The notes below the pieces were generated by a model. It did no database searches. It worked only from the letters and a program-made list of their open reading frames with translations, and was not told the DNA's origin. This document shows, in pieces, positions 44,699 through 52,820 of a stretch of 64,000 nt of DNA (position 1 is the first letter of the stretch; every line of letters begins with the position of its first letter). The stretch is from the NCBI RefSeq assembly GCF_003049575.1, contig NZ_PYWI01000005.1, forward strand, positions 62,001 to 126,000, read 5' to 3'. Made by a program: the position numbers and the translations under genes. The stretch comes from Lysinibacillus parviboronicapiens (GTDB lineage Bacteria; Bacillota; Bacilli; Bacillales_A; Planococcaceae).

Positions 44699-44863
44699 AG
44701 CCTAATAACTTTGCTTGTTACTGTAATGAGTACCGTCATAACATTTAGAGAGCAGGATGTACTAGAGGTAGCGATGTTACAAGGAATCCAGATTGCCTTT
44801 ATTACAGCCGCTTTATTAAGTATTTGTGGGCTAGTATTGTCATTCTTTATAGTCCAAGAATAA
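44699..44863 (+). pseudogene. Remnant of a DHA2-type MFS drug exporter (C-terminus only)
   Basis: An open stretch of 55 codons reads SLITLLVTVMSTVITFREQD and then LEVAMLQGIQIAFITAALLSICGLVLSFFI with a stop at 44861. It resembles the last two helices of 14-TM DHA2 exporters such as LmrB (their ALFVTVMST and G.Q.AF..AA segments). No ribosome site or upstream part is present, and the terminator at 44655-44695 abuts it. It is a deletion remnant. Confidence 0.55.
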
Positions 44864-45000
44864 TCGTTCAAGCATTTAATTATGAAATGGATCGTGTCAA
44901 ATAAAATGTTATAGAAAAATCCTTTGGCAGTTATTTTGCGCCAGGCTATGGTTTAATAGCTGAAATTTGTGCACAATTTATATCTTATTGACCCAAAAAT

Positions 45001-45038
45001 AGGCGACTTCTTGTTCACATATGAACAGGTAGTCGCCT
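45001..45038. terminator. Strong hairpin, possible bidirectional terminator
   Basis: AGGCGACT (45001-45008) pairs with AGTCGCCT (45031-45038), and inside it TTGTTCA pairs with TGAACA. TTATTATTTTG follows on the plus strand and ATTTTTGGG on the minus strand. It separates the exporter remnant from cdaS. Confidence 0.55.
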
Positions 45039-45072
45039 TATTATTTTGAAAATAAAGGAAGGGGTTGGTGAA

Positions 45073-45147
45073 ATGCCTCCAAAGCGAATAAAAAAAATCC
45101 AGATAGAGAGACTAAATATAACAAGAGGTGATCCATCATTATATTAG
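45073..45147 (+). CDS. Candidate 24-residue basic peptide upstream of cdaS
   Basis: ATG at 45073 with AGGAAGGGG 8-13 bp upstream. It encodes MPPKRIKKIQIERLNITRGD plus four residues (PSLY). The peptide is basic, with seven Lys/Arg in the first 13 positions. It ends 18 bp before the cdaS start. It could be a leader peptide, a small sporulation protein or chance. No family is recognised. Confidence 0.35.
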   Translation: MPPKRIKKIQIERLNITRGDPSLY

Positions 45148-45165
45148 AAAAGAGGCGTGTTTTTT

Positions 45166-45786
45166 GTGAATCAATCAAATTGTGATTTTTCACCAATGAA
45201 ACAAACGGTAAAAGATGAACTTAGTCAAGTCATTATGTCCTTGCAGCAAAGTATAGAGGCAATGGATACAGAAGCGAATTGTCTTCTTAGTGATTTTGAA
45301 AAAATCAAAGAGAAATTTATTACGATTGAAATGCAGGCTGCGACATTCTATTTAAATTGTTATTTGTCTCCGTTTACTGAAAAATACCCAGAGCTATCAA
45401 ATTGCGTACAAAATATGTCTAAGAGAAGACATGGTGGGCTCATTGTGATTCAACGAGAAGATGCACTGGATTCCTTTTTAAAACCAGGTATTCATATTGG
45501 CGCAGACTTAACGCATTCATTATTAGAATCTATTTTTTTCCCAGGAAATCCACTACATGATGGAGCCGTATTAGTAAGTCACAATAAAATTGTGTCTGCA
45601 GCAAATGTTCTTCCTCTTTCAGATATTTATACTGGTGAAAAAAAACTCGGCACAAGACACCGAGCAGCGATAGGATTAAGTGAACGAAGTGATGCACTGA
45701 TCATGGTCGTGTCTGAGGAAACGGGAAGAATTTCATTTGCTTTTAATGGAAATTTACACCCAATAACCCCGCATGGAATTCTCTAA
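45166..45786 (+). CDS. cdaS: Sporulation-type diadenylate cyclase CdaS
   Basis: 206 aa from the GTG at 45166, placed 10 bp after AAGAGG. A GTG nine bases earlier is too close to that site. An N-terminal helical pair (about residues 10-60), typical of CdaS and known to restrain the enzyme, precedes the DisA_N cyclase domain. Catalytic motifs are FPGNPLHDGAVLVSHNKIVS near residue 125 (DGA) and LGTRHRAAIGLSE near 163 (RHR). It makes c-di-AMP from two ATP. In B. subtilis CdaS acts in spores under sigma-G control. Its presence supports an endospore former. I could not identify a convincing sigma-G promoter. Confidence 0.9.
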   Translation: MNQSNCDFSPMKQTVKDELSQVIMSLQQSIEAMDTEANCLLSDFEKIKEKFITIEMQAATFYLNCYLSPFTEKYPELSNCVQNMSKRRHGGLIVIQREDALDSFLKPGIHIGADLTHSLLESIFFPGNPLHDGAVLVSHNKIVSAANVLPLSDIYTGEKKLGTRHRAAIGLSERSDALIMVVSEETGRISFAFNGNLHPITPHGIL

Positions 45787-45789
45787 ACT

Positions 45790-45817
45790 AAAAATATCTC
45801 TAATTCGAGATATTTTT
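45790..45817. promoter_or_regulatory. Palindrome after cdaS: terminator and/or MhqR-like box
   Basis: AAAAATATCTC-TAATTC-GAGATATTTTT lies five bases after the cdaS stop and can act as a terminator. Its core TATCTCTAATTCGAGATA differs by one base from the MhqR operator core as I recall it for B. subtilis (TATCTCGAATTCGAGATA). It precedes a MarR-type gene and a dioxygenase operon like those MhqR controls. Confidence 0.55.
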
Positions 45818-45828
45818 CTTGCTTGTTT

Positions 45829-45850
45829 ATCACTTGCGTGGTAAAGTGAT
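45829..45850. promoter_or_regulatory. MarR operator, copy 1 (upstream of the marR gene)
   Basis: ATCACTT-GCGTGGTA-AAGTGAT is a 7-bp-arm palindrome 31 bp before the MarR start. It matches the palindrome at 46340-46361 at 18 of 22 positions, suggesting autoregulation. Confidence 0.65.
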
Positions 45851-45881
45851 GATACAGTACAAATGAAGGGAGGACAAAGTG

Positions 45882-46325
45882 ATGCGAAAACATACATTGG
45901 GCTCACTTACATGGTTGCGTATGATGCGCTTTACAAATCAAAGTAATCAGCTATCCAATGACTTTTTAAAGCGCTTTGATTTAACGACCGCACAATTTGA
46001 TGTGTTAATACAAATCAAGACATATGCACCGTTAACACAATCAGCGTTAGCTGAGAAAGTTACGGTTACACAAGGAGGCATTTCTCGTATGCTTGCCCGT
46101 CTTGAAAAGGATGGTTTAATTGAGCGCAAGCAAAATTGGAAGACAAAAACGATTTCGTTAACGCAAAAAGGTGAGCAGATGATAGATGCGGCGACACCAA
46201 GCCAGCTCCACTTTCAATCCTCATTTTTTGAAGATGTATTAACAGAAGAAGAACTGAAATCATTATATACACTTATGTCGAAAATAGAAAAGCATAGCCG
46301 AGTAAAGAAATTGCCACAAGCGTGA
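45882..46325 (+). CDS. MarR-family regulator (MhqR-like position)
   Basis: 147 aa from the ATG at 45882 with GGGAGG eight bases upstream (a GTG is directly adjacent at 45879). The winged helix is clear: [31 protein letters not shown] (recognition helix) and [20 protein letters not shown]. The C-terminal helices serve dimerisation. It is the first gene ahead of a VOC dioxygenase, a flavin-dependent oxidoreductase and an FMN reductase. This resembles the B. subtilis MhqR system for quinone-like electrophiles. Two matching palindromes, one before this gene and one before the dioxygenase, are likely its operators. Confidence 0.85.
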   Translation: MRKHTLGSLTWLRMMRFTNQSNQLSNDFLKRFDLTTAQFDVLIQIKTYAPLTQSALAEKVTVTQGGISRMLARLEKDGLIERKQNWKTKTISLTQKGEQMIDAATPSQLHFQSSFFEDVLTEEELKSLYTLMSKIEKHSRVKKLPQA

Positions 46326-46340
46326 TTTTTTTTTAGACAA

Positions 46341-46360
46341 TCACTTGCTTAGTCAAGTGA
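46341..46360. promoter_or_regulatory. MarR operator, copy 2 (upstream of the dioxygenase gene)
   Basis: TCACTTG-CTTAGT-CAAGTGA is a perfect 7-bp-arm palindrome just before the dioxygenase ribosome site. It shares ATCACTTGC...GT.AAGTGA with copy 1. Confidence 0.65.
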
Positions 46361-46379
46361 AAAAAGGGAGGACACAAAA

Positions 46380-47318
46380 ATGCACAAATTAAGTGGACAT
46401 CATCATATATCAATGCTAACAAAAAATGGGAAACAAAATAACGATTTTTATACAAAAGTTCTGGGCTTACGTCGAGTGAAAAAAACAGTGAATCAGGATT
46501 CACCATCAATGTATCACTTATTTTATGGAGATTTAACAGGAGCTGCTGGAACTGAGTTATCCTTTTTTGAAATGCCTGTTGCTGGACGTACAGTGCGTGG
46601 AACAAATGCCATTACGCGCATTGGCCTTTTAGTTCCAAGTTATGACAGCCTTGTATTTTGGAAAAAACGCTTTGAGCTTTTAGCAGTAGAACATAGTGAG
46701 ATTATGACCTATGCAGGCAAAGATGCACTGTTTTTTGAAGATCATGAAGGCTTGCGAATGGTGCTTTTAAATCACCACAATCAACAAATACCGGCCGAAT
46801 GGCAAACATGGGAAAGTGATATCCCTGTGGAGCATCGCATTTTAGGGATGGGGACAGTAGAAATGACAGTACGTTATTTAAGTCGTACAGTGACTTTACT
46901 ACAAGAACTATTTCATTATACAGTTGTCACTGAAAATGAAAAAGAAGCTCGCCTGCAATCTATTGCAGGGGAAACACTTGGCGAGATTGTCGTTAAAGAA
47001 CTGGAGGGACCAAGTGAAAAACCTGGTCGAGGAAGTATTCACCACCTAGCTTTACGTGTAGCAACAGTGGAAGAACTTCAAGAATGGGATGCCTTAATTA
47101 AAGCGCGCGGTTTAGAAAGTACAGGCGTTGTAGACCGCTATTATTTCCAAAGTCTTTATTTTAGAGATCGTAATAACATTCTATTTGAAATGGCAACAGA
47201 CGGTCCAGGGTTTACCGTAGATTCTCCTGTAGAAGATCTTGGCAAAGAGCTTGATTTGCCGCCATTTTTAGAGGAAAAACGAGCTGAAATTGAAGCAATT
47301 TTAGAACCATTAGATTAA
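46380..47318 (+). CDS. VOC-family ring-cleaving dioxygenase (MhqO/MhqA-like)
   Basis: 312 aa, made of two vicinal-oxygen-chelate halves (about 1-145 and 150-280). Metal ligands are expected in GHHHISML (His near residue 7-9), in SIHHLALRV near 220 and Glu in ILFEMATDGPGF near 270. Length and sequence style match MhqO/MhqA/MhqE proteins that open or detoxify hydroquinone-type rings. With the MarR gene upstream and a monooxygenase-like protein and FMN reductase downstream, it probably belongs to an electrophile/aromatic defence operon. The substrate is unproven. GGGAGG ribosome site. Confidence 0.85.
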   Translation: MHKLSGHHHISMLTKNGKQNNDFYTKVLGLRRVKKTVNQDSPSMYHLFYGDLTGAAGTELSFFEMPVAGRTVRGTNAITRIGLLVPSYDSLVFWKKRFELLAVEHSEIMTYAGKDALFFEDHEGLRMVLLNHHNQQIPAEWQTWESDIPVEHRILGMGTVEMTVRYLSRTVTLLQELFHYTVVTENEKEARLQSIAGETLGEIVVKELEGPSEKPGRGSIHHLALRVATVEELQEWDALIKARGLESTGVVDRYYFQSLYFRDRNNILFEMATDGPGFTVDSPVEDLGKELDLPPFLEEKRAEIEAILEPLD

Positions 47319-47332
47319 AGGAGAGAACAATA

Positions 47333-48388
47333 ATGGAAAAATATCGTATAGACCAATCAAAAGGGATTGAATTTGGACTTTATTCGTTAGGGGACCATAT
47401 TCCAAATCCATTAACGGGTGAACGAATTTCTGCACAGCAACGTCTTCAAGAGCTAATCGAAGCAAGTCAATTAGCAGAGCAGGCAGGCATTGATGTATTT
47501 GGCGTTGGTGAAAGTCACCAATCGTATTTTACAACACAGGCACATACGGTCGTTTTAGGAGCGATTGCACAAGCAACGAAAAAAATTAAAATAGCAAGCT
47601 CTGCAACGGTGCTGAGTGTCTCTGACCCTGTACGGGTATATGAGGATTTTGCGACGATTGATTTAATTTCAGATGGACGTGCGGAAATTGTTGCGGGGCG
47701 AGGTTCTCGCGTTGGTGCATACCACTTACTTGGCGTCGATTTACAGGACTATGAGGAAATTTTTGAGGAAAAGTTGGAACTACTAAAAAAGATTAATGAC
47801 GAAGAGCTTATCACTTGGGAAGGGCAATACCGTGCACCTCTTCACAATGCTCAAATTTTGCCACAACCGAAAGATGGCTCCCTGCCAATTTGGCGTGCGG
47901 TGGGGGGACCACCTGCCAGTGCCATTAAAGCAGGCTATATGGGTATCCCGATGATGTTAACAACATTAGGAGGGCCAGCCGTGAACTTTAAACCATCTGT
48001 TGATGCCTATCGTGAGGCGGCAGAACGAAGTGGTTTTGATGCACAAGAATTACCAATTGCTACAACAAGCTTATTTTATGTAGCTGACACAACAAAAGAA
48101 GCCTTACAAGGTATGTACCCACATATTAATGGTGGCTTCCAGGCAATTCGTGGCGGTGGCTATCCAAAGCAGCAATTTGCGCAAGCACCCGATACTCGTG
48201 ATGCGCTGATGGTTGGTAGTAAAGAAGAAATTATCGAAAAATTACTTTATCAATATGAACTTTATGGTATGCAACGATTTATGGCACAAATTGATTTTGG
48301 TGGCGTTCCATACGACAAAATAATGAAAAACATTGAAATCATAGGCAATGATATATTACCAGCGATTAAAAAATATACAACAACATAA
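47333..48388 (+). CDS. LLM-class flavin-dependent oxidoreductase
   Basis: 351 aa bacterial-luciferase-like TIM barrel. GIEFGLYSLGDH at the start, IDVFGVGESHQSYF near residue 56, SSATVLSVSDPVRVYEDFAT near 90, GRAEIVAGRGS near 114 and LPIWRAVGGPPASAIKAG near 183 are family features. Such enzymes use reduced FMN, commonly supplied by a partner reductase. An FMN reductase gene follows directly, but is frameshifted. AAGGAGAG ribosome site, 14 bp after the dioxygenase gene. Confidence 0.85.
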   Translation: MEKYRIDQSKGIEFGLYSLGDHIPNPLTGERISAQQRLQELIEASQLAEQAGIDVFGVGESHQSYFTTQAHTVVLGAIAQATKKIKIASSATVLSVSDPVRVYEDFATIDLISDGRAEIVAGRGSRVGAYHLLGVDLQDYEEIFEEKLELLKKINDEELITWEGQYRAPLHNAQILPQPKDGSLPIWRAVGGPPASAIKAGYMGIPMMLTTLGGPAVNFKPSVDAYREAAERSGFDAQELPIATTSLFYVADTTKEALQGMYPHINGGFQAIRGGGYPKQQFAQAPDTRDALMVGSKEEIIEKLLYQYELYGMQRFMAQIDFGGVPYDKIMKNIEIIGNDILPAIKKYTTT

Positions 48389-48400
48389 GGAGAACACAAC

Positions 48401-48965
48401 ATGAAAATCGTCGCACTAGCCGGTTCAATTGTCGGCTCTAAAACAAAAACAGCAATTAGTAAAGTGGTTGATACATTACATGAAAAATACCCCGAGCATG
48501 AAGTAACGTTATTGGATCTCGCTGACTACAATATGGCATTTAGTGATGGTCGAAACTATTTTGAGTGAGGGCGATACAAAATATGTGACCGAAACAATTA
48601 TGGCAGCAGATGCATTAATCATTGGCACACCGACATTTCAAGCATCAATTCCTGCAACGTTAAAAAATATATTTGACTTACTACCTGTAAATGCCTTCAA
48701 AGATAAAACTGTGAGTACAGTCGTTACTGCGGGTACATCTAAGCATTATCTAATGGTTGAACAACAATTAAAACCGATTCTTGCATATATGAAAGCACAT
48801 ATCGTACCGACCTATGTATTTATAGAAGAAAAAGATTTTCTCCGTAAAGAAATTATCAACGATGATGTTCTTTTCCGCTTACAGCGTTTAGTGGAGGATA
48901 CAGTTATGGTAGCCGATGCTTTCGCAGAAATTCGTGCAAAAAAAGATGCGGAGTATGGCTTTTAG
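48401..48965 (+). pseudogene. NADPH-dependent FMN reductase/azoreductase-like, frameshifted
   Basis: The ATG at 48401 (AAGGAG upstream) opens a flavodoxin-like frame, IVALAGSIVGSKTKTAI, which stops at a TGA at about 48569-48571 after DGRNYFE. The rest, EGDTKYVTETIMAADALIIG then TPTFQASIPATLKNIFDLLP, continues in the next frame to 48965. One extra T in TTTGAGTGAGGGCG would explain it: removing it joins the halves into about 187 aa. It would supply reduced flavin to the preceding oxidoreductase. Whether the lesion is real or a sequencing error cannot be told. Confidence 0.85.
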
Positions 48966-48990
48966 AGGTGAAAGTATTTCTAATAGATTT

Positions 48991-49045
48991 TAATATAAAA
49001 CAACGCTGCATGAGGAAAATCCACATGCAGCGTTGTTTTATATTA
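48991..49045. terminator. Very long bidirectional terminator
   Basis: TAATATAAAACAACGCTGCATG (22 bases, given here by position 48991-49012) is exactly complementary to 49024-49045. AT-rich ends give a T-run in both directions. It separates the FMN reductase from the convergent DUF2332 gene and includes the latter's stop codon. Confidence 0.9.
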
Positions 49046-50068
49046 ATTGTTTGCCCACGTAAACCACCGTGCATGACCGTCCGGTTGAGCCATTGTGCGA
49101 ACTGTTGTTATTTCTGTTTGATGAATAAAGTCTTGATGCAGTTGGTAATCAAACAAATTATTATAACAATGATAAAGTGGTCTTTCCTTGCTTATTTCTT
49201 GTAAGCATTCTATCAATTCACGTCGTAACGCAATAGGTATTTGATTTGCAACATGTGTATGGTAGACAACCAAAATGGCTTGTTGATCAATTGTACTACT
49301 AATCTCTTTTATGACGTTAATGGCATCGCCTCTTAAAAGTTGTATATCAAGTCCTTTTAAAATAGGGATTGCTTTATTTAATATGGAACGCCGTTCATGA
49401 TGTTCAGGCCAAATTAAAGCTTGTAGCCAACGAAGTTCTTCCTCATTATGGACATCAATTGGATGTAAATCAATGCCAATGCGCTGACCAACAACAATTG
49501 AATTACTAATGGAATGTGGTAATTCTTCACCTTGATTGTCCGAGGTTAACACTAGGTCACTAGCTGAATTTATTACAGATAATTTTCGATTATAAGTATA
49601 GTTATATTGATCCATGCCCAGCTGCAAGCCAGCACTTGCACCAATTTCTAGAAAAGCGAGCGGCTTTTGATGTTTTGCATAAATTTCTGTCATCATTGGA
49701 TAAAGGTACGCACAGCGACGAATTTCATTTGTTTGCACAAGCTTTGCCTGCATGATAACCTTCAATTCATCTAAGTGAGAAAGTACGAACTTTTTAAAAA
49801 CGGGATATACATGATCTGTCAGTTTCGATGTTGTTGTAAAGGACGGATAGAAGCCCGCTAATTCGTCTTCATTTGTTGCTAGCAAGTAGTGTACAGCTGC
49901 CAACAATAAATTAGGGACAGGTTGCCCTTGAGGTACATAACGTGCAATTGTCAATATTTCTTCGTCATCTGCAATTGTATAGGCCAAATGCCCGTAAAGT
50001 GGACTTGAGTTTTCACATTCATTTTTTGCGAAAGTACGGAACTGTTGGCTTAGTTTAGCTAGCATCAT
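49043..50068 (-). CDS. DUF2332 family protein
   Basis: 341 aa from the ATG at 50068, which follows AGGGGAG. The longer open frame to 50152 has no ribosome site. Conserved DUF2332 features are SPLYGHLAYTIADDEE near residue 22, the SAM-methyltransferase-like FLEIGASAGLQLGMDQYNYT near 138 and the downstream GIDLHPIDV and ILVVYHTHVANQI. The fold is probably a Rossmann methyltransferase-like one, but activity in this family is not established to my knowledge. Monocistronic. Confidence 0.8.
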   Translation of the reverse strand: MMLAKLSQQFRTFAKNECENSSPLYGHLAYTIADDEEILTIARYVPQGQPVPNLLLAAVHYLLATNEDELAGFYPSFTTTSKLTDHVYPVFKKFVLSHLDELKVIMQAKLVQTNEIRRCAYLYPMMTEIYAKHQKPLAFLEIGASAGLQLGMDQYNYTYNRKLSVINSASDLVLTSDNQGEELPHSISNSIVVGQRIGIDLHPIDVHNEEELRWLQALIWPEHHERRSILNKAIPILKGLDIQLLRGDAINVIKEISSTIDQQAILVVYHTHVANQIPIALRRELIECLQEISKERPLYHCYNNLFDYQLHQDFIHQTEITTVRTMAQPDGHARWFTWANN

Positions 50069-50197
50069 AGTTTCTCCCCTTTGTTTTAAAATGAACTCTC
50101 TAGTCTTAAGTGTATTATTGTTAAACAATTTAGTAAATTTAGTAGCTTGCATTAAAATTTCGAATTAAAATGAATACTGAGAGAATGGCGAACATTT

Positions 50198-50314
50198 TTG
50201 GTAGGAGCGTAAGGCGGCTTTGGCGGGAAAAGCAAGCGAACTGTGACCCTGGACTGAGCGTAACGAAGCAAGCGGATCGGTGCTTGCCTGCGGAAAGCCT
50301 CTGCCTGTAGTGGA
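50198..50314. repeat. GC-rich non-coding stretch resembling a dispersed Bacillaceae repeat
   Basis: This ~115-base stretch is much richer in GC than its surroundings, with AGCAAGCG, GTAACGAAGCAAGCGG and TGCGGAAAGCCTCTGCCTGT. The GCGGAAAGC-x-TC-x-GCCTGTAG pattern resembles an interspersed repeat common in Bacillaceae genomes (recollection, not checked). Only this one copy is in the window. Confidence 0.4.
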
Positions 50315-50436
50315 ATACCAATGTGATATGAACAATTACTATAATTTCTTTAATAATATTCGTCTTTATTGATATAATTTATTTGCACAATTTATTTAAT
50401 CGTGTGGAAGCAAACGTCAAAGGGAGTGTAAATGAT

Positions 50437-50711
50437 ATGGTGTTTTCTTTTTTAAGAAAAATAAAGAGCCGCAACAATTGAAAAATAGAGTGGAGTTTTG
50501 CATAACGAACTTATCACTTGGTGCCGCAGATGCCTATGATGTATTAATGGAGCGACCAGATATTGAAATTGAAGAATCAGGCTGTACGTCTCATTGTGAA
50601 ATTTGTGAGCAGGGTATTTTCGCGATTGTGAATGGTGAGGTAATTACGGCGGATGATGCTGAGACATTAGTGCAAGCAATAGATGAGGAAATTAAGCTAA
50701 ATCCTCTTTGA
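50437..50711 (+). pseudogene. DUF1450 (YuzB-like) small protein, N-terminal frameshift
   Basis: The conserved part NRVEFCITNLSLGAADAYDV with the CTSHCEICEQG cysteine cluster runs to 50711 in one frame, but that frame has no ribosome site at its first start (TTG 50478). A well-placed ATG at 50437 (AAGGGAG upstream) begins MVFSFLRK in another frame. Deleting one T from AAAAATAAAGAGCC joins them into a protein of about 90 aa starting MVFSFLRKKKEPQQLKNRVE. So a one-base insertion is inferred. DUF1450 proteins have unknown function. The Cys pair suggests metal or redox chemistry. Confidence 0.7.
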
Positions 50712-50859
50712 GAGCACATTATAGCGGGTAGTGATGACGATGGATGATAGAAAAGGTACTAGAGTGTATTTACGAAAATCGAAGAAAATGACTGGCAGAG
50801 TTCATCAATACGTTTGTTAGGAGAATGGTTGTGAATGTCAACCTAGGTTGTTCTTATTA

Positions 50860-50900
50860 AAAGAGACTGTGACATGTAATTCATAAATCACAGTCTCTTT
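50860..50900 (-). terminator. Intrinsic terminator of namA
   Basis: AAAGAGACTGTGA (50860-50872) and TCACAGTCTCTTT (50888-50900) form a perfect 13-bp stem with a T-run on the minus strand, 34 bp beyond the namA stop. Confidence 0.85.
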
Positions 50901-50933
50901 ACTTTGTTAATGATCTGTAAAGAGGGTACTTAA

Positions 50934-51944
50934 TTACCAACCTCTAATATATTGCACGGGTGGTGTCACTTCTTCGCCTAATTCCTTTGCAGCATGTAGT
51001 GGCCAATAGGGTTCACGTAATAGCACACGACCTAAAAAAATCAAATCAGCACGATTATTTTGTAAAATTTCCTCTGCTTGAATAGCGGTTGTTATAAGAC
51101 CAACTGTACTTGTTGGCATATCAGCGCCTTGCTTAATGCTTTCAGCATGTGGCACTTGATAACCAGGAAAGACATGGATGTCAGCCTGTACGACGCCACC
51201 TGTAGAGACATCGACTAAATCGACACCCTGTGATTTCATCCAACGACTGAATACAATAAAATCTTCCATTGTAGTGCCATCTTCTGCATAGTCTTCAGCT
51301 GAAACACGAACGAGCAGCGGACCATTCCAAACACTACGAACAGCATCGATGACTTGGCGCAGTAAACGATAGCGATTCTCCTGTGAGCCACCGTAGTTAT
51401 CGGTACGTTTATTTACTGCTGGCGATAAAAACTCACTAATTAAATAGCCGTGCGCTCCATGAATCTCAAGTGCATCAAAACCAGCTTTACTAGCCCGAAT
51501 AGCTGCTTGTTTGAAGGCTTCAATAACTTTTTGGATATCTTCTAGGGTCATTTCAGTTGGTGTCTTATAAGCATCACTAAACGCAACGGCAGAAGGTGCA
51601 AATATTTCTCCATCGACTGTTGCTTTACGCCCAGCATGTGCAAGTTGAATCGCTGTTTTTGCTCCGTATGCTTTCATGCCGTCTACTAGCTGTGTTAAGC
51701 CAGCAATATGTGTATCATCCCAAATACCAAGGTCTTTGTTGGAGATGCGCCCTTCAGGTACTACACCAGTAGCCTCCACAACGATTAAACCTACTTGACC
51801 GGCTGCGCGTGTTGCGTAATGCACAACATGGAATGGCGTCACGAAGCCATCGTCCTGGGCAGAATACATACACATCGGCGCCATGACAATGCGATTTTTT
51901 AATGAAATATTTTGTAATTGATATGGTTTGAATAATTTAGTCAA
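50934..51944 (-). CDS. namA: NADPH dehydrogenase NamA (YqjM-type old yellow enzyme)
   Basis: 336 aa, nearly identical in length to B. subtilis YqjM (338). It has the YqjM-type active-site Cys in [11 protein letters not shown] (Cys25), [10 protein letters not shown] near residue 100, and the substrate-binding His pair in [18 protein letters not shown] near 164/167, with [15 protein letters not shown]. It is an FMN-bound ene-reductase reducing activated alkenes and quinones, part of electrophile defence. It stands beside proI and yqjPQ as in B. subtilis, but is transcribed from its own promoter region after proI. Confidence 0.95.
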   Translation of the reverse strand: MTKLFKPYQLQNISLKNRIVMAPMCMYSAQDDGFVTPFHVVHYATRAAGQVGLIVVEATGVVPEGRISNKDLGIWDDTHIAGLTQLVDGMKAYGAKTAIQLAHAGRKATVDGEIFAPSAVAFSDAYKTPTEMTLEDIQKVIEAFKQAAIRASKAGFDALEIHGAHGYLISEFLSPAVNKRTDNYGGSQENRYRLLRQVIDAVRSVWNGPLLVRVSAEDYAEDGTTMEDFIVFSRWMKSQGVDLVDVSTGGVVQADIHVFPGYQVPHAESIKQGADMPTSTVGLITTAIQAEEILQNNRADLIFLGRVLLREPYWPLHAAKELGEEVTPPVQYIRGW

Positions 51945-51989
51945 AGCAAAGCCCCCTAATTCCTAGTTGTTAACTCTATTTTGCACAGA

Positions 51990-52796
51990 TTATTTGCTTT
52001 TTGCAAGTGAACGAGATCGTGCTTCTGCTTCTTTGATGCATGCAGTAATGGCTTCATTAAATTTGTATTGTTCGAGCGCTTTAATGCCGGCATCAGTTGT
52101 ACCGCCTGGGCTTGTTACTTTTTTACGGAGTACATTGGGTTCATCTAGGGATTGTTTTAGCATTTCAGCAGTACCAGCAAGTGTTTGCGTCATAAGAAGT
52201 CGTACAGTATCTTTTGTCAGACCCACTTCTGTCCCAACACGTTCAAAAGCTTCCATTAGGTAATAAATATAAGCAGGACCACTTCCAGAAAGCGCAGTAA
52301 CCGCATGTAGCTGATCTTCTTCGACCTCGATGACTGACCCAACGGCCTCTAATAATTGTAGGAACATAGTACGGTGTTCGGCTGTAATGCGATCATTAAA
52401 TGCTATGCCACTTGCTGACATCCCAATGGTTGCAGAAGTATTGGGCATGACACGTGCTACTGGGCGCAATCCTAAATTTTCTGTTATAGTGTTTATGGCA
52501 ATCCCAGCTAAGATGGACAGGACAGCAGTGTGGGCGGAAATTTTAGGTTTTAGCTCTAGCATGGCTGCAATTGCATCCTTTGGTTTCATCGCTAATATGA
52601 TTAAATCAGCTTGCATATAAATGTCATCATTCATCCTATAGTTCACGTTGTATGTGTTGTGTAAAAATTGTAGCCGTTCTTTATCTGAGCGATTGGTGAC
52701 GTATATTTCTTGCGCTGTGAATACTTTCTGCTTTATCCAGCCTTGCATTAATGCTTCAGCCATAGAGCCTGCACCAATAAATAATATTTTTTTCAT
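51990..52796 (-). CDS. proI: Pyrroline-5-carboxylate reductase (ProI/ProC)
   Basis: 268 aa. Rossmann start KILFIGAGSMAEALMQGW, ILAMKPKDAIAAM near residue 70, VARVMPNTSATIGMSASGIA near 115, and the family signature ALSGSGPAYIYYLMEAFERV near 165 with TSPGGTTDAGIKAL near 230. It performs the last step of proline synthesis with NADPH. A T-box leader immediately upstream, with a proline-type specifier, indicates control by uncharged tRNA-Pro. AACCTCCAG on the plus strand gives a CTGGAGGTT ribosome site. Confidence 0.95.
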   Translation of the reverse strand: MKKILFIGAGSMAEALMQGWIKQKVFTAQEIYVTNRSDKERLQFLHNTYNVNYRMNDDIYMQADLIILAMKPKDAIAAMLELKPKISAHTAVLSILAGIAINTITENLGLRPVARVMPNTSATIGMSASGIAFNDRITAEHRTMFLQLLEAVGSVIEVEEDQLHAVTALSGSGPAYIYYLMEAFERVGTEVGLTKDTVRLLMTQTLAGTAEMLKQSLDEPNVLRKKVTSPGGTTDAGIKALEQYKFNEAITACIKEAEARSRSLAKSK

Positions 52797-52820
52797 AAGA
52801 AAAACCTCCAGTTCAAAATA

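Noticed and set aside
48968-49204. Plus-strand frame overlapping the DUF2332 gene end and terminator
   Set aside because: It runs through a 22-bp perfect terminator stem and antisense to a conserved gene.
50139-50321. 60-codon minus-strand frame upstream of the DUF2332 gene
   Set aside because: It lies in the GC-rich repeat-like block, which opens frames by composition. No ribosome site.
50742-50820. 26-codon frame starting MDDRKGTRVYL
   Set aside because: No ribosome site at a proper distance and no support beyond chance length.
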